A stretch of 64,000 nt of DNA from Meira nashicola (taxonomy: Eukaryota; Basidiomycota; Exobasidiomycetes; Exobasidiales; Brachybasidiaceae), in contig BCJU01000003.1 of assembly GCA_001600355.1 (NCBI GenBank), forward strand, positions 186,001 through 250,000, read 5' to 3'. This document shows, piece after piece, positions 19,950 to 30,985 of the stretch (position 1 is its first letter; each line of letters opens with the position of its first letter). The position numbers were made by a program, and so were the translations under genes. The notes under the pieces were generated by a model. The model did no database searches and was not told the DNA's origin. It worked only from the letters and a program-made list of their open reading frames with translations.

Positions 19950-21107
19950 TTACAAATCCTCGACTTCCACTTCAAATCCGCAATCGACACATTTTTTAGT
20001 CTTCTTTTGTGTTCCGATATCCTCAACCGTTTCAAAATTACACTGATGTCGTTTTTCTTGTCGCTTCTCCCAAACATTATTCCTTGTTTTCTTACGTAAA
20101 TCCGCCAATCCTTTGATGAACTTTGACTCTCTCCTTCGTGCTTTCTCTGTTTCTCTTCGATTGAACTCGTCATCCAATCCTTGTTCACTTCCCCATTTCT
20201 TGTCCGAGAATGCGTATTGTTCAACTTGGATTCGTAAATAGAGCATCATGTTGGAAAAAGTAGATTTGTGTGGATTGGCTTTGAGAATATGTGGTAATAA
20301 ATCCGGATCTTTCAACTCGGAATCAGTCAAGAGATAATCTTCCTTCACTTCAGTTTTTGTTAGAAGACTATACTTTTCCGGATATCTCTTCTCACATGCT
20401 TTGCAGACGTAAAGTTTAAAAATCGTTCGGAGTTCTTCCGAAACATCTCTTGATCCACATTCACGACATTTGATATCATCTGCTAGATTGATACCTGGTT
20501 GCATTCCCTCTCTCATTCTTTCTCTCATCCTTTCACGTTCAGCGCGTAATTCTTGTAAAGTCTTTTGAGTTTTACTGTCATCTTCATCATCGATTAAGAA
20601 ACCACCTTTACTGTTTTGTATTTTACTCAAATCAAATTCGATATAATTTCCCAAACTTTTATCTCTCGGCAAAGGAGCATTAGGATCTTCAATCGCACCA
20701 GCTGCAAGTAGAGATGACTGTTTTGCCTTATTTGGTGAAATATGTGTAGCAGAAGCATCTAAATTTGCATTTCTAGTTGTAGAAGGTGTAACTTTGATTA
20801 CGTTTCCATTTGGTCCAATCATTGTCATTTGTTTATTTCGTAGACCATTGTCTGTACTTTCTGCATCTAATCTGATCGGTCCTGGTTTACGTTTTCCCAA
20901 CATACTTAATCTTGCTTCGGGATTTTGTGCTGCTGCTTGTTGTTGTATTCTGGCTTTTGCACGTAATCTATTCTCTCGCATAATTCGTATATTTTCAGGT
21001 GTCATTTGTGAGGAAGAGGCTATAGCCGAAGATGAACCTCCATGGTTGGGCGGAGTAGAAGGTCTACCAATGTCCGCCCCTGATGAAGTAGTAAGTGTGG
21101 CGGACAT
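19950..21107 (-). CDS. RAD14: Rad14/XPA nucleotide excision repair protein
   Basis: A 385-residue DNA damage recognition factor of nucleotide excision repair. The XPA zinc finger lies at about 213-237 (KCRECGS ... VCKACEKRYP), followed by the DNA-binding domain with YSLLTKTEVKEDYLLTDSELKD, LPHILKANPHKSTFSNMMLY and a basic helical segment (ETEKARRRESKF). The C-terminus contains a Cys pair (KKCVDCGF) in the position of the fungal Rad14 tail. The N-terminal 190 residues are disordered, with a probable PCNA- or RPA-contacting part not recognisable by eye. The 21107 start is preferred; an in-frame ATG at 21197 would add a hydrophobic stretch that does not fit the family. The 3' end lies 68 bp from the convergent ADK2 stop. 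Confidence 0.93.
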   Translation of the reverse strand: MSATLTTSSGADIGRPSTPPNHGGSSSAIASSSQMTPENIRIMRENRLRAKARIQQQAAAQNPEARLSMLGKRKPGPIRLDAESTDNGLRNKQMTMIGPNGNVIKVTPSTTRNANLDASATHISPNKAKQSSLLAAGAIEDPNAPLPRDKSLGNYIEFDLSKIQNSKGGFLIDDEDDSKTQKTLQELRAERERMRERMREGMQPGINLADDIKCRECGSRDVSEELRTIFKLYVCKACEKRYPEKYSLLTKTEVKEDYLLTDSELKDPDLLPHILKANPHKSTFSNMMLYLRIQVEQYAFSDKKWGSEQGLDDEFNRRETEKARRRESKFIKGLADLRKKTRNNVWEKRQEKRHQCNFETVEDIGTQKKTKKCVDCGFEVEVEDL

Positions 21108-21537
21108 TGTAGGGTATAGTATAGTTAAGATGATGGTCGTGTGAATAAAGCGGAAATAATGAAAAAATGAACAATTAGCCCAAATAAATTTAATCATTAA
21201 TTCCGGTGCTTAGTAATTATTCCCTTTGCTGAGTTTTTTACACGCGTTTAACTCAAATGGCTGTTAGGTAAGATGGCAATGCATACTTACCTTAACCAAC
21301 ACTTATTCCTCCACTTTCACAGTGTGTGTGTTTTTTTATAGAAAAGATGATTTCATATTACTCGATCATGGGAAGGAGTATTAGATGAGTGGAAATAAAT
21401 TGGAGAATACTGGTTTAACATAAGAGTCTAAAATCGAACGGGTGAAGATCGATGGAGATCGATATTTAAGTTTAAAGATAAAAAAAAAGAATGTCAGATT
21501 GATTCCTCTGATCACCATCACTTTAATATCAGTAAAA
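21108..21537. promoter_or_regulatory. Divergent promoter region, RAD14 and MBOAT gene
   Basis: A 430-bp AT-rich spacer between divergent starts, with a short GT run at about 21322-21331. No gene seen. Confidence 0.4.
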
Positions 21538-23433
21538 ATGAGTGCTTACTTACAAACATGGCTGAATCATACAATCAAATTTCTGACCATGTCAATCGAT
21601 CCAAGTCAATTTTCGCCAAAAAATCCTCATTTTCGACCTTTAAAAGAATCTTTACCGATTCCAGTTTGGGGTGCAATTTTACCACCTCTAACATACTTTT
21701 TAGCATTGACACTTTTACCACCTTTTGAAAATATACCAAAAGGAAAAAGGATTATACTATCAATTTTAAAATTCAGTTTGGCAATCACGAGTATCGTTTC
21801 ATTTGCGATTTTACCTTTTCGATTTCACGTTCCGGGTAGTGCAATTTTAACGTATCAATTAGGATTAATCGGATGTTTTGGAGCAGGAAGAGGGTTTGAT
21901 TTATTTATACTTTCACATCCAAGAGTTCCAAAAAGATTAGCGATTTATGATAGCAAAATAAGTAAAACACAAAATAAACATGAATTAGAAAAACCAAGTG
22001 GTAAATTATATCCTAATGAAACTTTAAACGAATTATGGAATTTACGTCCTCATCCGATTGGAATTCGATCAAGATTATGGTGGGCACTAGATTTGATGAT
22101 AAGTATGCGTGGAGTCGGTTGGGATTTTGCAACGCCTGACGTTCGTCATGATACCAATCCATGGCAAAGGCCAAGTAAGAGACAATTGAAAAGAGCAATT
22201 TTTAAACTTGGACCTGTTTTAGGTTTAACTTTAATCAGTTTAAGAATGATGATTACGTATATCGACTTACAAGTCAATTCAAATTTTCATGAAGATATGG
22301 TCGAATTAGCTGGAATCGGTAAATTACCTTTTGGTTTACGTCCTTTATTTGTTGCTTGTACGGGTATTTCACTTTATGCTCTTTTCGATTTCGGATATAC
22401 AATCGTTTCTGCTTTAGCATTACCTGTTTTACAATCAACAGCATCAATCGTTCAAAATGGTTCAATGAATGGAGGAAATGATGCAGTTATAAGTGCACAT
22501 AATGTTGATTTCTTTCCACTTTTAAATCCTTTAGGTTTGACGGCAATTCGATCAGTTCGTAGCTTTTGGAGTAAAGCATGGCATAGATTATTTCATCGTG
22601 CTTTTTTGATTTATGGTATAATTCCATTTCGTAATATGGCAATTCGAATAGAATATTTTTGCAAGTTGATTCTAAATTATATCCAAAAGAAACCATTACC
22701 TGAACATCCTTTTCGTAATGGTAAACCTTCACCTGCACTTTATGCTGATCCAGGTAGAACGTTAAGAAAAGGAGAAGGTGATTGGGGTAAAGTTTTAGGA
22801 GCATTCTTTGCAAGTGGAGTGATTCATGCAATTTCAGAAAGGGCAGCTTTAGGTGGTAGAACGACATTACCAAACATTCACTTCAGTTCAAAATCAAAAA
22901 TTGGAAATGATACTTTTTCACTTGGTCGTACTTTACCTCCTTTTTCTGGTTCAGGTGAACTTTCATTCTTTATATTGAATGGAGTGGCTGTGATTGTTGA
23001 AACTGCGATCGGAAGGATGGTATTGGCATACAGAAGATCACAATGGCGAAAAAAGAATCCTTCTGTCAATGCCAAACCAAAAACTTCACCTCCTCGTAAT
23101 GAAACACAATTCTTGCTAGGTCAATCAGATTCTACTCTTTCCATTCGTCCAACTTTAGGAGCAACAAATTTCCTAGGTCGAAGGACAACATACAGAAAAG
23201 ATTCACCAGAAGAAACTGATTCAGAAGAAGAAGTTAAACGATCCGGTGAAGTTGCAATCAAAGATGCAAAGAAAGATCAAGTTGAAATCCCTCCAGAAGC
23301 ACTTTCTCGACCATACGATATTTATATTCAAATTGCTTGGACTTTAACTGTTTTGTTAACAACAGGAGAATTATTCACAGAAGGATGGATTGCTTCTGGA
23401 GTAGTGAATGAGATCACAATGGTATCTGTATAG
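21538..23433 (+). CDS. MBOAT/wax-synthase-like membrane acyltransferase
   Basis: A 631-residue multi-pass membrane protein starting at the first ATG (21538). Several hydrophobic helices occur at about 40-60, 75-95, 100-125, 225-245, 270-300 and 470-490, and a further one near the C-terminus at about 595-620. The fungal wax-synthase-like signature is visible as SVRSFWSKAWHRLFHR at about 339-354. The presumed catalytic His lies in ASGVIHAIS at about 431. Such enzymes transfer acyl groups in the endoplasmic reticulum to alcohols, terpenoids or other lipophilic acceptors; the substrate cannot be read from sequence. The loop between the last helices is long, charged and disordered (about 500-590). 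No biosynthetic cluster surrounds it. Confidence 0.82.
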   Translation: MSAYLQTWLNHTIKFLTMSIDPSQFSPKNPHFRPLKESLPIPVWGAILPPLTYFLALTLLPPFENIPKGKRIILSILKFSLAITSIVSFAILPFRFHVPGSAILTYQLGLIGCFGAGRGFDLFILSHPRVPKRLAIYDSKISKTQNKHELEKPSGKLYPNETLNELWNLRPHPIGIRSRLWWALDLMISMRGVGWDFATPDVRHDTNPWQRPSKRQLKRAIFKLGPVLGLTLISLRMMITYIDLQVNSNFHEDMVELAGIGKLPFGLRPLFVACTGISLYALFDFGYTIVSALALPVLQSTASIVQNGSMNGGNDAVISAHNVDFFPLLNPLGLTAIRSVRSFWSKAWHRLFHRAFLIYGIIPFRNMAIRIEYFCKLILNYIQKKPLPEHPFRNGKPSPALYADPGRTLRKGEGDWGKVLGAFFASGVIHAISERAALGGRTTLPNIHFSSKSKIGNDTFSLGRTLPPFSGSGELSFFILNGVAVIVETAIGRMVLAYRRSQWRKKNPSVNAKPKTSPPRNETQFLLGQSDSTLSIRPTLGATNFLGRRTTYRKDSPEETDSEEEVKRSGEVAIKDAKKDQVEIPPEALSRPYDIYIQIAWTLTVLLTTGELFTEGWIASGVVNEITMVSV

Positions 23434-24754
23434 AAGAATTGATGTTTTACGTACATAAATCATATGACAATCAATTGCAGCGTTTCCATGTAAAATTCAT
23501 TGTGTGTGTGCCTGGGTGAACTCAATTTGACGCGTAATAATGCAAAACGTGTATACTAACGCGACGCGTAGAATGCAGTTGAAATGCAAGAAGACTCATT
23601 TTGTGGCGTAGCGCAATGCACAAAAGTACTTATGATAAGAGAACGGTACTGTTTTGTGATTTTAAGCATTATCAGTGTGCATGCACATTTGTGTGTTCCT
23701 CAATTCTTAAGGCGGAGAACACAGAAAAATGGACAGCGTGGCGCAGCGCATGAACCAGTCACACTTGCATAATGAAGCACTTTATCAGTATTTCCTTAGC
23801 AGAACGGATCTTTGTCTTAGAAAAAAAAGGTGTGCTCGACCCTATCAAGAATACAGTTGTGCTAATGTGCCATGTGTTACTTGAACGCATGCATGAGCTG
23901 AGCAACTTCCTTTTATCGTTCGTGCGTCTTGGCTGCTATTGCTCAGCGCAGCGCACGCAAGTGTTGCACAAATGCACGTTGACCGTATTGTATAACTTGG
24001 AATCGGGAGAGGTGCAGTCCGTGTTGGATGCTAAAGAGAAGGGTTAAGGTGTGTTATTTCATTAATTGGGGAGAATGTCACCCTATCCGATTGCATCCAT
24101 CATCTCAACCAAACAAGCAAACAAATTAACCTTCTTTCTTTCTTTCATTTCGGAATATTGAATCCTTATTGTTTGTCGTCATTCTACCTCCAAAAGAATC
24201 AAACTTCAACGAATTCTTTGTTTCTCTCAACGCCACTCTTAAAACCTCCTAAAAGGAAAAACACGGTACCGCCAACACACAAGATTCTTATAACCCGCTT
24301 CTAAAGGATCCGATAATTCGGAGTATCTCAAGAGAAAGGCTGTGTGATTCCGTGGATAAACCGGCTTAGCAAATCCACACATTTTATTTCGGACTTAGAC
24401 TCCTTCCCATCACCTGAAGGGAAAATACGTGTTTTGGAATTAAAGGCGTTAACCCCCTTTTTGGTTTTTGTTTTTTTTTTTTTTCTTTTTGAAACAGTGA
24501 GTAAGGCGTAAAAGGAAACATTATTATCCTTGAAGGGGCTTTATTGTCAACGTTCAATAGCCCCCTCATTTGGAAGTTTCATTTGATTCTGATCAGTACT
24601 TCTCCTTTTTCTTTTTGTCAGCAATTGTGACACATCGGCGTGCGCTTAACCGCCCTCCTATTGATTCACTCAGCCGTTCAAACAATTATCCCGGTTACCA
24701 CATTTATTCGTTCTTAACCATTCAACTACCATCACCACAACCTCTTTCAACATC
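23434..24754. promoter_or_regulatory. Long intergenic region upstream of the HSF-domain gene
   Basis: A 1.3-kb spacer with no supported gene. It holds copies of the recurring GC-rich word at 23741-23750 and 23944-23958, with a weaker one near 23605, a T run at about 24469-24485, and pyrimidine-rich tracts before the start codon at 24755. The length suggests a complex promoter or long 5' leader. Confidence 0.4.
23741..23958. repeat. Recurring intergenic GC-rich word, two copies
   Basis: GCGCAGCGCA (23741-23750) and CAGCGCAGCGCACGC (23944-23958), both upstream of the HSF-domain gene. Confidence 0.6.
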
Positions 24755-27295
24755 ATGACTTCAGAAACGGAAATCCGATCAAGACCTCTTCAACGTCAAG
24801 CAGGCTTCAATGTTTCACAAAATGGAAACGATAATTCTATGAGATCAAACACATCACCTTCCCGACTTCGAACAACAACTGGCGATACCATCGTTCGAGG
24901 CTCATTCGATGGCGATGTAGAAATGGGGGAGGAAAAGAGAGTTTTATATCCGGTACCTATCTTACGATCACAAGATCTTCTCAAATCAAATAATGATGAG
25001 AACGATAAAGAATCAAATCGATCGCGCAATGATTTACCAACGCCACCCGATCATTTAGGCTACAATGCCAAATCAGAAGATGAGAGAAAAGCACAACTTG
25101 GAAGTGATGTCAAATTACCATCATTGCATTCTACTCTAATCAGTCCACGGATCGCCACAATATCGTCATCGCATGTATCCAGCGGTCCAGCATCTATATC
25201 TTCCGCTCAATGGTCTCCAGGACACTCTTCAGATCCACATCTATACTCAATCTCAAGTCAACCATACAGCAATGCCAGTGTAAGACCGTATTTGAGCACA
25301 AGTTTCCAAACATCAGCAGAACGAGGTGCAGGTACAGTTCGTGGTCCAGCCAATTCATCGGGATTGTTGCCTAGGCAACCACAAAATGATGAGATGGACG
25401 ATGACGATGATGATGTATTTGGCAATACAGCACAAGGCTTAGGACTTCATAATACTGGCGAGCCATCTCCACCACAGTTAAGACGATCGAATGATATGGA
25501 CCGCGAAGAAGGAGATGCTGCTGGTGTGTTTAGCTTTTCAAGTCCTTACTTTGGACCACGATCACTTGAAACAACAGATGTTCCTCCACTTTCTCCTCCT
25601 CCTCCTGGTAATGATGGCAGAGGTAGTGCTTATGCACAAAGGATGATGAGTCCAAGTTGGACTGCAGCCTCTCTTGGAAAATTGTCACTTGGAGGTTCAA
25701 GTGCAGAAGGTGCTTCTTCCGCTTCTAGAAGGCCACCTTATGGAACATCACCTAGAAACACGATGGCGAACGCACATGCTGCTTACAGTCGATCATTACC
25801 TTCGGGAGCTGCTGGCCTTCCTATTGGTGGTCAAGCAAGACGATCCTCTTTCCAAAAAAGACCTGCTCCTGGTCCAGGATTACTTCATCCGCATTCTTCC
25901 TATTACAAATCTACCGGTCGTGCCAGATCTACATCAAGATCCAGACCTGAAAGAAGTGCTAGAACGATGGAAAACGTTGACGATGATGAAACAGACGAGG
26001 ACGAACAAATGGCAACACAAGAACAAGATGATGATGCAACAGAAGATGAAGCTGAACCGCAAATTCATGCTCGATATGAAAAGAGATATTCCAGACCGGA
26101 AGAAGCAGGCTACATTCAACAACCTCATCGTCATCCAAGCGGTCAACCGACAACAATGTCTGCATCGTATGAACGTGCACAAAGTGGACTTAGTCGTCAA
26201 TATAGTTCTGATAGGTATGCGCATCTAGGTATGAGCCGTCATCATCCTTATGCTGCCAGTCCAAGTGGTGCATCACCAAGCAACGGAAGTATTTTGGCAT
26301 CTTATTCGCCCAACAATGCAAGAATTCCGATCGGCAGAAGACGTAGCAGTTTTGGTCAAGGAGCTATGCTTAGCGGTTCACCTTCGAATGGGGTAATGCA
26401 TGCACTCTCACATTCACCTCGTTACATTCAAAGTATTCCAACGCGTGATCGACCTCCTATTGGAAGCTATACAAGTGCTTCTGGTGGTGATTATTCGCAT
26501 TATGCAGGTTCACTGCCGCAACATGCACATCCTTCGAATTTATCCGGTTATGGAGAATCACCTGATGCCAATTCAGCTTATAATGCTTCCCGTCGAAGAT
26601 ATGAAGTATATGGGGATGAAGAAGAAGAGGAGGAAGATGAAGAGGATAGCCGATTGGATCATCGTCGATCGATCGGAAATGGAAAATCAACGCATCGCAG
26701 TACTTCGGCAAACAGAGCAGCAGCAGCGGCAGCTTCTGCTGGAGGGGGAGGAGGTGAAGTAGACAGTCCAGAGATGCTTGAAGTGAATGCAATCAGGGAA
26801 CGTTTAGGTGGAGCGGCAAATTGTTCAGCTTTTATTTCCAAATTATGGTATTTGATGTGTAGGCCAGAATTGTATTCAAAGTACATTCATTGGTCAGAAT
26901 CAGGCGATTCAGTTATTCTATCAAACGATCCGGATATCAATAATGAATTCGCATCGGAAGTTTTGCCGAAATTATTCAAACATGGAAATAATGCTTCTTT
27001 TGTTCGTCAATTAAACTTGTATGGCTTTCAACGTGTTCCTTCTTCTCGTTTATTGGATGCTGCTGAAATTAAGGCTGCAAGAAGGTATGCGAATGGAAAT
27101 AATATTTCGACCGCTTTACAATTGTACGGTCCTCATTCAAGCTTTGCTCATCCAAGATTCAAGAAAGATCAAGAGTCTATGTTACCAAGTATGAAGCCAA
27201 GAAGTAGCAAGAAAACAAAGAAGGGCGGTAATCAAGGTGATCTGAGCGGTGGAAGAGGTGATTCGGATGTTGGAGAAGATGAATTCGCTTTGTGA
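24755..27295 (+). CDS. HSF-domain transcription factor with C-terminal DNA-binding domain
   Basis: An 846-residue protein that is disordered for its first 680 residues (Ser/Pro/Gly-rich, acidic patches such as DDDDDDV and EDEEDS, Arg/Ser segments). An HSF-type winged-helix domain follows at about 688-805: FISKLWYLM, YIHWSESGDSVIL, LPKLFKHGNNASFVRQLNLYGF (shown in parts), and SSFAHPRFKKD. Between the recognition helix and the last strand sits an unusually long wing of about 35 residues (from RVPSSRLL to LQLYGPHS). There is no heptad-repeat trimerisation region after the domain; the C-terminus is a short basic and acidic tail. It is therefore not a canonical heat-shock factor, but could act like the HSF-domain regulators of fungal development. 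Target genes unknown. Confidence 0.88.
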   Translation: MTSETEIRSRPLQRQAGFNVSQNGNDNSMRSNTSPSRLRTTTGDTIVRGSFDGDVEMGEEKRVLYPVPILRSQDLLKSNNDENDKESNRSRNDLPTPPDHLGYNAKSEDERKAQLGSDVKLPSLHSTLISPRIATISSSHVSSGPASISSAQWSPGHSSDPHLYSISSQPYSNASVRPYLSTSFQTSAERGAGTVRGPANSSGLLPRQPQNDEMDDDDDDVFGNTAQGLGLHNTGEPSPPQLRRSNDMDREEGDAAGVFSFSSPYFGPRSLETTDVPPLSPPPPGNDGRGSAYAQRMMSPSWTAASLGKLSLGGSSAEGASSASRRPPYGTSPRNTMANAHAAYSRSLPSGAAGLPIGGQARRSSFQKRPAPGPGLLHPHSSYYKSTGRARSTSRSRPERSARTMENVDDDETDEDEQMATQEQDDDATEDEAEPQIHARYEKRYSRPEEAGYIQQPHRHPSGQPTTMSASYERAQSGLSRQYSSDRYAHLGMSRHHPYAASPSGASPSNGSILASYSPNNARIPIGRRRSSFGQGAMLSGSPSNGVMHALSHSPRYIQSIPTRDRPPIGSYTSASGGDYSHYAGSLPQHAHPSNLSGYGESPDANSAYNASRRRYEVYGDEEEEEEDEEDSRLDHRRSIGNGKSTHRSTSANRAAAAAASAGGGGGEVDSPEMLEVNAIRERLGGAANCSAFISKLWYLMCRPELYSKYIHWSESGDSVILSNDPDINNEFASEVLPKLFKHGNNASFVRQLNLYGFQRVPSSRLLDAAEIKAARRYANGNNISTALQLYGPHSSFAHPRFKKDQESMLPSMKPRSSKKTKKGGNQGDLSGGRGDSDVGEDEFAL

Positions 27296-27739
27296 AGAGA
27301 TTTCAAATTTATGGATCTATGTTTTTATTTGTTCGTTGTTTTTAACGTATCGGAATTCTTCTCTTTTTATCATTCGGTGCTTTTTATTCGAGATATTGTT
27401 GGAAGGATGATTTGATTTGTTTTGTTTGTATCATACTTTATTTATTTCTTATTTATGACTTGCTGAACTTTGAATGATGCGTGATGCGTTGGTCAGTGTG
27501 AGAAAATCAGAACCGAGAATCAGAACCTTTCGTATGACGGCTTGTCGGAACAAAACAATCACTACCAGAAAGCGCGCTAAGGCTGCATTCATATTTTTCT
27601 GGTAAAAGTCAAAAAAAAAAAGTAGAAACAAATTTTAGCTCAAACAATTCTTCTGACTCTTTCACCAACACTAAACAAAAATTATGACATCCGCAACCTC
27701 TTTAATGACATCCATATAGTCATCCAAACCATTCTCAGC
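27296..27739. other. Spacer upstream of POP1
   Basis: A 444-bp AT-rich spacer between tandem plus-strand genes, holding a likely 3' UTR and the POP1 promoter. No further feature seen. Confidence 0.35.
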
Positions 27740-30397
27740 ATGTCCAGCTTGGGCAAACGTATGGCTGATGAGCCTATACGGCCCAATAAAAGAGCAAGAC
27801 AAAGAGAACAAAAAAAGGTAGCTCATCAGATCGATGTTGAATCGCAAGCAAGTACGTCTACATCAGCAAATCCAAGTGCGGAAACGTTGATAAAGTTGCC
27901 CGCTCAATTATTTGTTGAGAAAGAATTAGCATCATATGCATATGAAACGCAATCTTTACTTAAATCGATCAAATCATCTTCGAATGGAAGTAGCATTAGA
28001 GCATGGCAAATGTTACCTAGACATAAAAGAAGAAGAAATGCAAGTCATAATTTACTCTCACTTCCGAAACGATTACGCGGAAAAGGTAAATCTGAATTAC
28101 GTGCTAGTAATACAACTGCACTTTCAAGATCGGATATACGAAAACGTAAAGGAAGAAAATTACGTGCAATGATTGGAGCTTATCCGAGAAGGAAGGAAGG
28201 TAAACGAAAATCTGAATTGATCGATAGAGCAGCTAATGCGTCTTCGAATGGGAAAGCATGGCTGGAAACGCATATGTGGCATACAAAACGATTTCGAATG
28301 TCAGGTCAAGAGTCAAAGATGATAGATGGTAAACCGATCGAAAAGATTGATAGATGGGGTTTCAATTTAGCAGAAGAATCTCATTTGAAAAGCTTCAGAA
28401 GTAGTTGGAGAGATGATAAATGTTCAGTAACAATTATGGATCGAAGTTATGATGCTTGGTTACGTGTTAGTGCAATTGAGCGTAGAAGTGATTCTACTGC
28501 TTCAAACTCAATCACGACAGCCTTGCTTAACATTCTACGAGAAGCCGGCTTTGAAGTGGAATGGAAAGATGATACAAATACCACCTACGATCAAAGAGCT
28601 TTTGAATCCATATTGTGCATTGCTGTCGGCAAGGAGGACGAAGAGAATGGGGAAGACATTGCAAATGAAGTCGAAGAATCACCTTTGAATTCAATAAGAC
28701 GTGCTATTGCAAAAGTGCAGATAATTTGGCCTCCTACGTCATATGCACCAAAGAAAAGAGAAGTATTGATTAGGACTCATCCAGCAAGCATTTCAAAAGT
28801 AGAAAAGGCAATACGTCATGCCATTGTACCCGGCTTGCAAAGCATCAATGCCAAAGTTCAGATCGATTTGGTACGTTTGAATAATATACCCCATCCTAAT
28901 ATCTCAGCAGGATCCGGTGCCAAAGGGAGAAGACACGGAAAAGATCTCGAAAAAAAAAAGAAAGCAAAATCCGTTGAAATGAACGAGATCGGACGGCCAT
29001 CAGGAAAGCTATTGATTGAACAGCTTACACAAAATCTTTTGCGGGAATGGAGGCGCAAACAAGCCTATAATATCTTTGAGATTTCGGGACCCTCATCGGA
29101 TAAATTGATCTCCAAAGTTCTAGTGCCAACTGACGATCACAACGGTCAAGGTTACCTTGGAAGCAGGTTGAGGAGCGGCAAAGGCTTGGATGGAGAGATT
29201 ATCTCTCTAGAGGTTCATGATCCAAGATTGAGCTTTCCTCCGCGTGAAGGAAAGAAGTCAAAAAAGAAAGCGACAATCCCTTCGGCACAGCTGGGGCAGA
29301 ATCTATTTTTGGAGGGATATTCTACTCCAACATATAGCAGCGGTGAGATCCACAGCAGAAGAGCCGCTTTACCTGTACCTGGTTCACGCTTGAAGCCAAC
29401 TACAAAAGACGATATCATACCCGTTATTCTGATTCGAAATCGACTATCTTCACACCAATCAAACTGGACAGTGATCTTGCCAAGAGGGTGGGGAAAAGCA
29501 TTTTGGCTTTCTTTTGTTCAACCTGGTACACGTGTCTTGGGTCAAAAACAACTGCATGCTTTGCAATTCGATAAAGGTAAACCTACTTTCCCTTGTGATT
29601 GGGTAACAACACCAGCATTCAAACGTTGGGCTGAAAGTGAAAGTCAATACGAATTTGATATTTGGCAACGTACACCGCCAGCCAAAAGGATTAATTTTGA
29701 TCATAACCGAATTCGATGGCCGTTTGGAGGAGAATCTTTATGGTTAGAAGTTGTGCGAAATGGAATGATTTACAGTATAGGAAAGAATAGTGAACATATC
29801 AAGAATCCAGCAAAACGGCCACCTTGGTTGTTCGCAAACGGCAAGCAATCGAATACGTTACCAGATTTGATCAAAGTATACGGTTTGTGGATTGAAAGGG
29901 AAAAACCCGTTATTTCTACTTTACCTTTTGTTCCTCTCATTTTAGGACTTCGTCGTGCATTGTTGGTAGTTCATTTGACTGCTTGTCGAAGAGGTGCATT
30001 TGAGCGATGGGATGAAATTCACGCTATGTCATATGAGCAAAGCGAAAGATGGAAATCAGCTTTACAAGCCACACAAGAAGATAAATATCAACGTGAACAA
30101 CTTCAAAAGTTAGAGCAAAAAGGTATAAAAGATTCTAATAATCATATCGGTTCAATCACAACTGGACAATTTGCACTTTCGAACGGAAAAGGTAAAGCGA
30201 TTGGCAGTATTAGCTTATTGGCCTATTTGCAAATCATTTCGAATGAGCAACGATTCAATAATAATCTTAAAGAGATGCATCAAAGCACTAACACACTTGT
30301 TAGAAACCCAATTCCGATATCCAACCTTGTTCTCATTCGTTCTACAAAAGGAGGTCCAGTGCGTGCAGCAAGTATGGAAGCCGTTTCGTTGCTTTAG
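27740..30397 (+). CDS. POP1: RNase P/MRP protein subunit Pop1
   Basis: An 885-residue protein, the largest subunit of nuclear RNase P (tRNA 5' processing) and RNase MRP (rRNA processing). The N-terminal POP1 domain is at about 55-190: FVEKELASYAYE, the basic WQMLPRHKRRRNASHNL segment, a second basic block KRKGRKLRAM, and WLETHMWHTKRFRM. The POPLD domain is at about 575-645: WTVILPRGWGKAFWLSF, then FPCDWVTTPAFKRW. The C-terminal part ends with a beta-rich segment containing RSTKGGPVRAASMEAV. The N-terminus has a nuclear signal (RPNKRARQREQKK). Single exon. It marks the conserved left border of the paralogue array. Confidence 0.95.
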   Translation: MSSLGKRMADEPIRPNKRARQREQKKVAHQIDVESQASTSTSANPSAETLIKLPAQLFVEKELASYAYETQSLLKSIKSSSNGSSIRAWQMLPRHKRRRNASHNLLSLPKRLRGKGKSELRASNTTALSRSDIRKRKGRKLRAMIGAYPRRKEGKRKSELIDRAANASSNGKAWLETHMWHTKRFRMSGQESKMIDGKPIEKIDRWGFNLAEESHLKSFRSSWRDDKCSVTIMDRSYDAWLRVSAIERRSDSTASNSITTALLNILREAGFEVEWKDDTNTTYDQRAFESILCIAVGKEDEENGEDIANEVEESPLNSIRRAIAKVQIIWPPTSYAPKKREVLIRTHPASISKVEKAIRHAIVPGLQSINAKVQIDLVRLNNIPHPNISAGSGAKGRRHGKDLEKKKKAKSVEMNEIGRPSGKLLIEQLTQNLLREWRRKQAYNIFEISGPSSDKLISKVLVPTDDHNGQGYLGSRLRSGKGLDGEIISLEVHDPRLSFPPREGKKSKKKATIPSAQLGQNLFLEGYSTPTYSSGEIHSRRAALPVPGSRLKPTTKDDIIPVILIRNRLSSHQSNWTVILPRGWGKAFWLSFVQPGTRVLGQKQLHALQFDKGKPTFPCDWVTTPAFKRWAESESQYEFDIWQRTPPAKRINFDHNRIRWPFGGESLWLEVVRNGMIYSIGKNSEHIKNPAKRPPWLFANGKQSNTLPDLIKVYGLWIEREKPVISTLPFVPLILGLRRALLVVHLTACRRGAFERWDEIHAMSYEQSERWKSALQATQEDKYQREQLQKLEQKGIKDSNNHIGSITTGQFALSNGKGKAIGSISLLAYLQIISNEQRFNNNLKEMHQSTNTLVRNPIPISNLVLIRSTKGGPVRAASMEAVSLL

Positions 30398-30985
30398 AAA
30401 AGCGAGTATACATTTGTACTTTAGCATCATTCCCTTTGTATTTCTATCAATAAAAAGCCACACAAACTCATGCCATTCTTGTACACTAATAAATATTTTT
30501 GAAACAAAAATGAGTTTAATTTATGCACCAATAAGTTAATGTGACATTCGAGTTGAATTCGAGACTGTCTAGATGAGCATTTGAGAACAAAGGAAGAAAT
30601 ATTATACGCTAAAAAGTGATTTCATTGCCGTTTATTAACCAAACAAACGCGTTTGTGGGTGTGTGTAAAAGAAGACGTGTATTGACCGAATATAAGAAAG
30701 AGTTTATTATGAACCGTTTAAATCACATTCACGCACACAGAAGCAGTGCCCTTTTTGTTGCCCCGATACCTTTCTTGATGGTGCCGTGATCACCGATGGT
30801 GAGTGTGAGAAAAGAGGCTCGAGCCGAATGGGGCAAAAATGAAATGAATCTGCTGAGCCGTACTAGTTCTATATTAATTCTATTAAAAAAAACAAAAAAA
30901 GAGTATAAAAGGTGAAGTTTATAAAAATTAATATCTTCTCCTTTAACCTCCGCGTAAAGCCCCAATTTTAGGTCTATAACAGAAA
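30398..30985. promoter_or_regulatory. Promoter region of array member 1
   Basis: A 588-bp AT-rich spacer. A TATA-like TATAAAAGGT begins at 30904, 82 bp before the start codon at 30986. The same ten bases precede array member 2. Confidence 0.45.

Noticed and set aside
21108..21197. 30-residue N-terminal extension of Rad14 from an in-frame ATG at 21197
   Set aside because: The extension is hydrophobic and does not resemble Rad14/XPA N-termini; the region is more likely promoter or 5' UTR.
23584..24047. Two short open frames (62 and 91 codons) upstream of the HSF-domain gene
   Set aside because: No homology that I recognise, no shared architecture with neighbours, and they overlap copies of the recurring GC-rich word; treated as chance.
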